From the NCBI GenBank assembly GCA_903813345.2, contig CAIIXF020000006.1:30050024-30114023 (forward strand): DNA of 64,000 nt. Reading direction: 5' to 3'. Below the pieces are notes generated by a model. It was not told the origin of the DNA and ran no database searches. It saw only the letters and a list, made by a program, of their open reading frames with translations. Origin of the DNA: Owenia fusiformis. Its lineage: Eukaryota > Annelida > Polychaeta > Sabellida > Oweniidae. The position numbers were made by a program, and so were the translations under genes. Positions within the stretch are counted from its first letter, which is position 1. The number at the start of each line of letters is the position of its first letter. Of this stretch, positions 11,179-23,100 are shown piece by piece.

Positions 11179-14100
11179 ATGAGTGCAGTTGATGTATCTA
11201 ACAGACATATGGGAGGCCCTACCCCACCAGGCAGTGCTCGCACTGATATATCCAAGTCTGTTTCATTACCAACTAAAGGTAAGTGTGCTACATGACTAAG
11301 ACAAGTCAATAAACCTGCCAATAGTGAACAATTCTGACACTAAAAAAGCTGTAATCTGTAGGTCAGTAGGTAGGTGTTGTTTTCTGTAAGATCTTTTATA
11401 CTAAGAAGTCAATGGAGTAAGTTCGTCTTAGAAATGATGTTCACCAGTGTAAGTGTAAGAATACAACAGAAATGATGAAAAATTTATGACTCATAACATG
11501 TAACACTTGAACAGCTTAGATATTGTAACATTGTTGCTTCTTTCTTTGAAGGAAATATGAAAATCCCTCACCTGTGAAAATTTTGTGTTTAATTCAAATT
11601 AATTTTTCAGGTAATTTACCGCCACTAAGAACCAGTGAGACAGCATTAGAGAAAACTAAACAAAGTGATTTCATCCCAAATGATGTTCTTTTTGCCCTAA
11701 CTCAACCCCCTCCCCCACAAGACCAGTTAGGACCACCGTCACGCTTCAGAAACTTAAATACAAGCACAGTAAGTAATTTCATATTACATGCATCACATCT
11801 TCCTGCTCTCATTTCACAATTAAAACAACATTCCTGAGTTTCGATCCTCTGTTTGGAGGTTGACTTTGATAGCCTTGTGGTCATTAACAGAAACTTCGTA
11901 AAGTTACGAATTTGTAAATCAATTGTAATATTTTAGACTACATCAAGGAAGGCCCCTGCTGGAGTATGGCACCACCAAAGACGTGATAAGTTAAAACATC
12001 TAACAGATCAGACCCCATGTGTCTGTGGAGCAGGCCAGTAAGTGAAATATTATCATATGAATCAACTGAATATTAATGAGTTTATTGATTCCAAAATTGT
12101 AGGCACCTTTTTAAAAACGAGAGGTTACGTCAAATGTGAATGTATGACTGTTACGCTATTCATTCAAACCAATACCCATATCCATTTTTAAGAGTGCCCA
12201 TGTCGGTAATTTATATCACTGGTCAAAAGTCTCATCTTGTTTTGGAGAAGTCAACTTTTGCTCTGTTTGACATTTACTCTCTTACTCATGGTTTGCGGTT
12301 GTTGTAGTGTCATTCACATCATAATTTTGTTAATAAATATATCTGCCTCAGTAAAATAAAGACTCTTGTTGAAGGTTTGATATGAAATCTACATTCAAGT
12401 TGAAAAATACTGATTTTGTTTGTAGGGATATATCTTTCCTGTATGATGTGCCAGTCTCTGAGAAAAGGCTTGATAAACCACCAGTTCAAGATGATAGCTA
12501 TGTGAGAGCAGTAGAGAAACATAGTGATGAACGTAGACAGGTACAGACTGATAATTTACATAGTGTACATGTACCACAATAATGGTATTAAACTTTTATA
12601 CAGTAAAACCTGTGCATATTGAACAAAAAAATTGCCAAGAAAAAACGTTCAGTGTTGATAAGTGTTCATTACAGCAAGGGTAATTAATATACAGATGTTA
12701 ATACATTATGTGTGGAAGAAGGGTGTCTACCAGATACAAGTGGTTTACTAGAGAGAGGTGTTCACTAAGACAGGTTTTACTGTACTTTAGATATTAATGT
12801 ACATGTTTCAGGCTATGAAGCTACCAGACACATTGATCCCAGAAGAGTTCCATATTGTTAAGAACAAGGGAGTTATGGGAGTGGAATACATGCTTTATAT
12901 TCACATACATGACAAAATATTTCAGGCTATGAAGCTACCAGACACATTGATCCCAGAAGAGTTCCATATTGTTAAGAACAAGGGAGTTATGGGAGTGGAA
13001 TACATGCTTTATATTCACATACATGACATATATTTCAGGCTATGAAGCTACCAGACACATTGATCCCAGAAGAGTACCATATTGTCAAGAACAAGGGGGT
13101 TATGGGCCTAGAGTACCATGATGAGAAGTTTACTACACAACCTCAAGATCATGAGAAGCATCTTGTTGTTTTCCCGTCAATGTAAGTTTTTGAGCATCTC
13201 ATAAATGAGATAAAGGTTCTTGGGATAGGTTCTAGAAATAACCACCAAATTAAAAGTGGTATAAAGGAGGTGTTTTGTTCTAGTTTTTGCATTTGAATTT
13301 GGCCAAATATACTGATGATGACAACATGTATATCAAATTAAATTAAAATAAATAATAATTACATACATCCTGCCAAAGACATGAAAAACTTGAGATTGAA
13401 AATTTTGATTTAGTACCCTACTGTGAAAAAATTCCGAGGAAGATTGATCACCATTATTACAGTTTCTTTACTTGTATATACCACGTGCTTATACTTCTGT
13501 TTAAAAGAAAATCATCCTATGTATTCATGCGAATTGAAATTTACATTCAGGAATCCAGGTAGTCGCTATGAAGTGCTGCAACTGAAGGAGACTCTGATGG
13601 AAATGTTGCAAAAGGCTGGGATTAATGATGAAGAGATGGAAGTAAAAGGTCTCACACAGGTTAGGAAAACAATAATGTAAATGTTGTTTACTTAGTACTT
13701 TTTACTAATGATGAAGAGATGGAAGTAAAAGGTCTCACACAGGTTAGGAAAACAATAATGTAAATGTTGTTTACTTAGTACTTTTTACTAATGATGAAGA
13801 GATGGAAGTAAAAGGTCTCACACAGGTTAGGAAAACAATAATGTAAATGTTGTTTACTTAGTACTTTTTACTAATGATGAAGAGATGGAAGTAAAAGGTC
13901 TCACACAGGTTAGGAAAACAATAATGTAAATGTTGTTTACTTAGTACTTTTTACTAATGATGAAGAGATGGAAGTAAAAGGTCTCACACAGGTTAGGAAA
14001 ACAATAATGTAAATGTTGTTTACTTAGTACTTTTTACTAATGATGAAGAGATGGAAGTAAAAGGTCTCACACAGGTTAGTATAACCATAATGTAAATGTT

Positions 14101-17100
14101 GTTTACTTCTGTTTACATTTATAAATGTTTTATCCATTGTAAATGCAAAATAAAGATACATATATATTTGTATATATAATACATGTATAGTCATGTGATG
14201 TGTAATCAAGCTAACCATCATTTGCATCAATATTATGGGTAATACTATAATAACAGTACTAGTATAATTCAAAAATTTAGTAGGATTTCCAAATGAACCA
14301 AGATTTCAATGAATATTAACAATGTATTCCAGATGCACAACCTGCTTGAGTTGATCAAGAAAGAACAGAACATCTACAACATGGTGTTCCATGAGCTTAT
14401 ACGTCAAGTCACCGTGGACTGCCAAGAGAGAGGAGAACTTCTCGCAAACTTAAGAGGACGTTACAATGAACTCTTGAACAAAGTGCCAAGACAAATTAAA
14501 AGGTAATCTTCATTCTAAGTTAAAGTTAGATATAATGTGTGCACTAAAACCTGCCAGAGTAAACACCTTTTAAGCTGAAGAGTTGTAGATAGGGGTTCGC
14601 ATATACAGAAAGGCCTAGGATTTTCTTTGGACAAGTTCTCACTTGATAAGTAGATCGATATTACAGATGTTCCTGTACATGAAAGAAATATTGAATGATT
14701 TTTAGATCACACCACTCATAACCTAGAAAATAGTGCATAACCAATCTTGCAATTTGCTGAAGAAAGCTACAAGGATAACAGATCATCATCCATATATGTT
14801 GTATGTTGTTTCAGCCTGCATGAGGAGGTTATGGCCCAGAGGGCATTGGATAGAAGACTGACAGAGGAACTCATGCGATTTAAATCAACCATAGGTGTTC
14901 TCACAAGGTATGTTATTAATAATAAACATTTCTAAATTTCAAAGGAGCATTTATATTTTTTCTCTCTTCATCCAAATTTTTTATTTTTTTTTACTTTCCA
15001 CTTATCATCAGAGCATATTTTCAGATGCTTTAAGAGCATTAGCCTAAACGTTGATCCATTTTTCATGCTTCATTCTAAGAATGAACTATATCATGGCTAA
15101 TTTTGTTTCACAATTAATCTCGCTGAATTAGAGAATTCTACATGTAATTTAACAGTACATGCGATATAACAAAATTACGTCCATTGCTTATTCATCAATG
15201 AATTGTCTTTCAGTGAGTTGACAGAGGTTAAACAACATGACAAGAGAGTCACATTTGAGGCCCAGCAAGCACAGGAAGGGGTGGGTATTAGCTCTAGTAG
15301 CATGGACAATCATTGTGCTATCTGCTTATGTTTGCTCTGAGCTTATTTGAAATGAATCATGAAATATTTGAAGATGACTACAAAGTACATAATGTGAAAA
15401 ATATATATTTCGAGTACTTCATGTTCATAACTTCTGTGACGTAGTATTGTGCAACTATGTATTGTAAACGTGTGTATAACTTTATCAGTTTACATGTACT
15501 TTATAAATTATATACATAATGGGGTAGCATGTGATGAATCATAGCTTGTCTTGGTATCTATCTATGTTTCTATGTTTCCATCATTCAAAAATCCCAGCTT
15601 CTTTTTTATATTTATTTGATGCATTTGTAGCTTAAATCAGCTTTGGCGGAGTCTCGTAAGAATGCCAGTTTATTGGCTGAGTACCATGACTTGTATGAAC
15701 TACAGAGGAAACGTCTTGAGAAACAGGTTGGCATGTTGGCCGAAGAGAAAGAAATCTGGAGCACAGCGGCTTACAGTCTTGCATTGAAGGTGTGTTATTT
15801 GTATTTGTTAATTCTATTTGATAACATGGGAATCTTGGTCATCTTCTTTATCCCTCAATATTTCAAATTGAATTAGCATGACTTTATTTATTTTGTATTT
15901 CTATATGTGATATCCTCTGTGAAATATTTTCTCTCATGAAAATTATTGCATTTTCCAAGTTTTCGAAATCTTAAATTTGGGCCTCAGTTTCAAAATAAAA
16001 CTTTTTTTTTAAAAGTTGCCTCACTTATCCTTTGCTGTACAAACACTGGCTGTGAATTAAGATAAATATGCTACCACCCTCTGTCTTTTACAATTTGCCA
16101 CTGTACCATGTCCAGTTCTTCTCATATATCTTAAATCAATGCTGCACAGGCGTACAATTAGAAGGGTAGGAATTGTCTATACACAGCCGAATTGTCTAAA
16201 CTGTATGTGAGCTTTTTCTGACTCTTCTTGTTACTCCTCCAGGTCACTGAAGAATGCCAACTAAACACAGCAAAACGCATGCACATCAGTGAGAAATCTT
16301 GGGCAAAACTTGCAAATCATTTCACAATCCTCCTCAGTGATAAGGACACTGAATTGTTAGCGAAGCTTCAAGGTTATGTAGAAACCTGGCATGATTTAAT
16401 GGAGCAGTTTAACGGGAGTGCGATATCACGAGAGGATGATATGAAACAGCAAGTGGTGAAAGTGAGATCAGGTTTTGAGAAGTGGATGCAGGACTTCCAC
16501 CATAATGTATTGTAAGTTTGTTTTTCTTCACTTAATTTCTGTATTGTAGTGTAACATGTACAATTTACAAGGCTTGTCATGGCTTTGCTGGATGCGTTAT
16601 AAGCAATTTGGGAACAAACAAAGTATAAAGACATTATGTATAAACAAAGTATAAACAGTTACTGTTTTTTTGTTTGTTTTTTATCCTTTGCACCATTAGT
16701 TCTGTTGCCGCTATTATTAGTTAAGTTGTTATGAGAAGTTGACTTGTTTTATACTGTGTAAAGTATCTAATAATATTACAAAATTGATTTTCCTGTGTTT
16801 ATCTTCAGTACAAAAACAGGCCAAGTTGCGAATGCACCTGATGCTACAAAAATAAAAGAGATTTATACTGATATTAAAGACTGGGAATTGGTAAGATATT
16901 TTTATCGAAGTTTGATCTTTAATGATGTTACGTTATTATTTGTTTTACTCTAAAAATGTTTACAGAAAGGCGCCTTGTTTAATCCCTTTATTCCTTGTCA
17001 AAACAACAATCATTTTTAGACACTGGTCAGATTTTCTTCAATTGTATACACATGTAAGAGGGTACAAAATTCTATTGTTGATTTACTTCAAGTGGTCATC

Positions 17101-20100
17101 TTGTTTTCTTGAAACCATTTTCGAAGTTTTCAATAAATCTTGTGATTGTCATTCAGAGAAATATCCCAAGGTTTGTTTTCTTTAGTCCTTGCAAGTGCTG
17201 CATATCTTAGTCATTTGCATAATGCTCATCAACAATCTCATCTCTTTCAGACACTGAGCCAACAAGTAGAGAAATTTAGTGGAGATACATTACTGTCAAG
17301 CCAAGACCTCCTACAGAATTTGCGCCTACAGATGCATGGCTGGACAGAATGTGCTTTGAAGGTGTTTGGACGTCATCATACAGATTCAGGGGAGAATTAT
17401 CCCGACCATGAGGATATGTTGAAAATGAATGAAGTAAGTACGATTAACTTGAGGGAGAATTATCATTCTAGATTTTTCAAATACATTCTATGTCTTAATC
17501 AGATCTACAACCCCTGGTTTTGTGTGACTGGTTTTTGAGCTTGGCTGTGTTTGAAAGTCATCAATTATAACAGATTCACTCACATTACTTTCAGTTATGA
17601 TGCTGAGATCATTATTGTAGATCTACATGTACACGTAGCTAACCAAAAATTGAAAATGGATTCTAGAAATGCTATCCCACATGAATGTACTTGTTGAGAT
17701 TTAATCAACTTGGGTTCTTCTGAGAAAATGAGATTTTTGTATCTATCCCCATGGTGACATACATGATGGTTTCCGTCCGATGCTGAGTCATTAGTCTATG
17801 GGGTATTTCCCCATGTTAAGTCAGTGCACCCTTGGTGAAATCCTTATTGTCTCAGAAAAACTCAAGTTGATCGATTCTCAACAAGTAAAGGACGATTCTC
17901 GGTTTGGAGAACGAAGTTCATCAATCTAAATGAGCATTATCCCTGCTTCGGACAAAGGACGATTCTCGGTTTGGAGAACAGTCTCCTGGGCTAATAATTT
18001 TTTTCATGAAAAATATAAAACATTACCCAAATTAAACTATGAATATTCAAAAGAGGACATTTAAATCTACAAGATGTAAAAATAACAAATTGGTCTGAAG
18101 CAGGGATAATGCTCAATTTGACCGATTCAATAAAATACAAGTCTTGATTTGGGGAAAGAAGTTCATCAGTGTAATGCGCCAATATTTTTTGCGAAAAATG
18201 TAGAAATATTACCCAAATTAAATTATGACTATTCAAAAGAAGACATTCAAATCTATATTATGCAAAATAAATCAAATTTGTCCGAAGCAGGGATAATGCT
18301 CATTTAGATTGATGAACTTCGTTCTCCAAACCGAGAATCGTCCTTTGATTTTTTTTACATAACATAGATTTGAGTGTCTTCTTTTGAATAGTCATAATTT
18401 AATTTGGGTAATATTTCTAGATTTTTGCAAAAAAATATTAGCGCAGCACACTGATGAACTTCTTTCCTCAAATCGAGACTTGTATTTTATTGAATCGGTC
18501 TAATTGAGCATTATCCCTGCTTCAGACCAAGTTGTTATTTTTACATCTTGTAGATTTAAATGTCTTCTTTTGAATATTCATAATTTAATTTGGGTAATAT
18601 TTCTATATTTTTTATGAAAAAAATTATTAGCCCAGGAGACTGTTCTCCAAACCGAGAATCGTCCTTTGTGTGGGAATTTTAGAATTCCGAGAATTTTAAT
18701 CAAGTTAGTGAAAGATGAACCACAAATTGAAATACACATGAAATGAGAAAAAAAGAAAATACCAAAATGATGGGGTACATAAATGCAATAAGGGATCATG
18801 TAATTTATCTGTTTTTATTTTTTTTATTTTTTTCAATGATAATAACAATTAAATGCATTTGGTTAGGGATTCTCATATTTCAATCAGGAAAAATTCAGGG
18901 ACTTTGATTTGAAAAGGTTGTGTTTCATAATGGGCTTTATTAAATTGGAGGTGAAATATGAATATGTTACCTATGTACAAGCAGATGACACTGTTTTGTT
19001 TTTCAAATCAAGTCAGATTTTGCGGGATTTTTGTACTATATATTCTGAAAGGCTGGGTAGCAAATTATTTCATATTCAAGGAGAGTAGACCTTTTAGGGT
19101 CAAAATCAAACTTTTGTAAAGGGTAGATTATTATTCTATGTGTACATTTCAAATGTTGCATGTACAATTATTGAAGCATGGTTCTGAAATAAAACTAAAT
19201 CGAACTCTTGTCTGTTTTCTGGGTCAATATGACTGTTTGTTTTTCATTCTTGGATCAAAAAAGAGATTTTTATTTTGATATAGATATGCAAAACATTTTG
19301 ACATTTTGTTCTGATTAATTCGAATCAGTTTCAGATAGAAAATATAACGACATATTTTATGTTTATCTGTTCATTTACAGTACACTCTATACTATACTAT
19401 AATATATACTGTATATTGTATAGTATACATGTAATATCATTGATATTTTTGATTCTCCCTGTATTTTATAAAGTGGAGGTCACCACTTCCAGTACCAACC
19501 AATAGGTCACCATTATGATCAATGGCAAGTACATATGGGTTCTTATATGTAATATCATTGTTATTTTTGATTCTCCCTATATTTTATGAAGTGGAGGTCA
19601 CCACTTTCAGTACCAACCAATAGGTCACCATTATGATCAGTGGCAAGTACATATGGGTTCTTATATGTAATATCATTGTTATTTTTGATTCTCCCTATAT
19701 TTTATGAAGTGGAGGTCACCATTTTCAGTACCAACCAATAGGTCACCATTGTGATCAATGGCAACTGCATATGGGTACTTAACATTGTTCTCAGGAGTCA
19801 GGAGGTACTTGATAAACTTCCCTGTGGGATCCAACATGTGAATTCTGTGATTGCGACTGTCAGCTATGATGATATTATCCAGTGAGTCTGTACAGACCCC
19901 ACTTGGGCAGTTAAGTTGATTATCACCACTTCCCTTTGTACCATAGCTCAGGACAAGCTCACCCTTCCTGTTGAACATTTTTACACAGTTATTCCACCAA
20001 TCTGAAGCAATGACTGCATATCTGTTGGTAGTTGTGAGACTATTAGAAGAATGGCATGATATATCAATACTTATTGTAGCCAGAATGGATCCATCACTGT

Positions 20101-23100
20101 AGTCAACAATGTACACACATTTGCCTCCTTTGTCCATGACCATTAGATCTCCAGCCGAATTCATACAAACATGCGTTAGACGTTCAAATCTCCCAATGTT
20201 TTTTTGGTGTACCAAATCATAACTGTAAATAGCTATACAATCGTTTGCTAGATCACATACAGCATAACACTTATCTTTAGTAGAACATGCTCCACAAGAA
20301 AGTAATCTTTTTGTTGACTTTTTAATCAATTTGTTTGAATTCTTTGCATAAGTTACAATCGTACATTGTTCCTTGGTTGGAGATTCTACAACTAATATGT
20401 GTTGATTCTCACCGACACATAAATCTTGAATAGCACTGCGATCACATGTCTTATCTACCAAGTGTGCAGATCCGTGAATACTTTTTGAAGAAGAAATGTG
20501 TCCTAGTTCAGATACATCCAAGTAGCCAGGTTTGTATGCATGTGTTTGTAAAGATTTGTCAAAATGTTTAGAGGCCAGAACTGAAGGCATTGTACTCCAA
20601 TCTTGAAGTCTTTGTTGGATATCAGCACTTAAGCTTATCAACTCAACATGATCTTCTTGAAGCAAGTTCAGATGATGAAATGTACAATCATTGACACCCT
20701 GTTGTAGCTCAATGTCACTTAGGCGAGATTGAATCCTCTTCACATTAATATCAAACAAAGCTTTTGCCTCACTTTTAAGGCTATTAAAGTGCTTATCAAA
20801 TACACTTTGCATATCCCTTTGATTAGATGTTATAGCATTTAGAAGTTCACTGAGTTTCTGTTGTTGAGTTTTTATCAGATTATTTGAGGTTTTCAGGTGC
20901 TTGTCAATTAAGTCTTTCCTCTGGTTGATTAAACCCTTCAACTTAAACACATTTTTCATTTCTGCCTGTGCCACATCTTTAATCATAATGCATGGACACT
21001 GAAGATGTTCGCTTAGACAGTCTTTACATAAAGGTATCTTATGTGTCTTACAGTAGAACTTTCGTGGCTGGGAGAAGTGCTTAGAGCAGACATTTTTCTT
21101 TTGAATCAAGCTCTCTTCAACAATATCGGGATCTTCCTCAGCACCACCAGTCAGTTGAATACACTGATGGGATTTTGTATCTTTCATTCTGCTGTGACAC
21201 TTCTCACAGACTTTACACAAATATTGATCACATTCTATACATTTGGCTACAGCACATGAATACTGTTCACCCAGTTCACATATATCACAGTTAATGTCAG
21301 ATTTCTCCAATGGCTTTTTATTTTTCTCCAGTGCTTCAGCCATGGACTTCAAAATGTAGTTGGTCCTATATGAACTAGCACCATGTTCAGGAATATTGTC
21401 GCGCGCCAGACTCCCGCCGAGTACCCGTACTCCCTCGGAGAAGGTCTGGTGGCGATGATAAGGGATTCAGAGGTGTTTATCACGGGCGCCGAGCTGGTTT
21501 GGTGCTTCAGCTGTCACTGAGCTAGGAGATGGAAAACACAATGTAAAAAACAATCAATTACGGGATTTTAACAATCTATTCAACACTATAATTACTATAA
21601 CAATCAATTTCAAAATGTCCTCAAATGCCTTTATGGCTAGTAATACAAATACAAATGTCTCTATGTATAAGTATGAGTTCAAAACACTCTGGCTCTGAGT
21701 TCGTCCGTCTCTACTCTACTTTGCCATACTCTGCTTTCTGCTCTGCTTGTCTGCTCTGCTCTCTGATATACTCGGCTCTGCTCTCTGCTATGCTCTGCTC
21801 TCTGCAATACTCTGCTTGTCTACTCTGCTCTGCTCTGCTTGAAAAGAGCTCTCCCTCTTGAGCTATCTCGTCTTTGGGAAGGAGCCCTGGCTCCGGAAGT
21901 AACCTCTGCTTCGGGAGTCGCCTTGTCACGGGAGTAACCACCCTTAAACTCTCCTCAAAAGAGTGCTTTCACTCTTTGAGCTACACTGTCTCTTGGAAGG
22001 GGTTCAGGCTCCGAGAGTAACCTCTGCTCTTGGAGTCACCACTTCTCAGGATATACTCTCTACAACCTCTGCTCAATTCACTATTGAGCTACACTGTCTC
22101 TTGGAAGGGGTCCAGGCTCCGGAAGTATCCTCTGCTCTTGGAGTCGTCACTTCTCAGGAGAAACCTCTGCTCTCCAACGAGATCCACACACTGGGAGTAC
22201 CTCAGCCCCGGGAATCGCCTCATCTCAGGAGTAACCTCTACTCTTGAACGAGATCCACACACTGCTAGTACCTCAGCCCCGGGAATCGCCTCGTCTCAGG
22301 AGTAACTTCTACTCAAAGAGTGCTCTCACTCAATGAGCTATACTGTATCCAAAGAGTAACTTCTACTCAAAGAGTGCTCTCACTCAATGAGCTACACTGT
22401 CTCCAAAGAGTAACCTCTGCTCTCGGAGTCACCGCTTCGCGGGAGCCACCTCACTACAACCTCTGTAGAGAATAACAACTCTAAAATGTCGATCAAAGGA
22501 TGAGATTAGACAGAGCTGTTATCTCTCGCCTTGGAGCACCTCAGTTCCGGTAATGTAACCTTGGCTCCGATGAGAGTAAACCTTCCTCAACATACAACCC
22601 TGGGTGAGAGTCAGATCGCCTCGACAAAGTAGGAGCATTTATAGCTTGGAGGGGTAATGACTAGGAGCCACCAATACTCAGAGCAGAATGACTCACGAAT
22701 ATCGATCAAAGAAATGAGATTAGACAGAGCCAAATCTACTCAGAGAATCTGGAGCTCAAAACTTCTCAAAATGACGTCACTTCCTTCAAAATCAAAGATG
22801 ACCGACCGCCGGGAATTGTGGGAACAAGAAAGCAAGATGGCGGACAGCTAATTACCCATTTTATGCCAACCACAATCAAGAAAATGGCTAACTCACCAAA
22901 AACACTGGCTGTTGTCTTGTATTTTCTTCAATAGTCGCACCAAATACAATCTGCATCTAACGATTACTGCAACTAATCCAATATATCCAAAATAATGCTC
23001 CAATAAGTCCACAGATTAAATAAAACACGCTTGCACAGAAATAAATCCAAACTGACGAGGTCTTGTATCTTCAACATCTTGGTTTACTCTGATTCACGTG

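Noticed and set aside
12797-13045. 82-aa open frame as a separate gene
   Set aside because: It is reading through the duplicated exon pieces and intron of AXDND1.
13622-14105. Regularly spaced repeats resembling a CRISPR array
   Set aside because: Units are 83-bp direct tandem copies with no variable spacers, they contain an exon end and splice donor, and the DNA is animal nuclear.
21625-22851. Several short open frames in the LTRs
   Set aside because: They recur at the same positions in the other LTR (33777-35003), overlap each other on both strands, and reflect low-complexity repeats.
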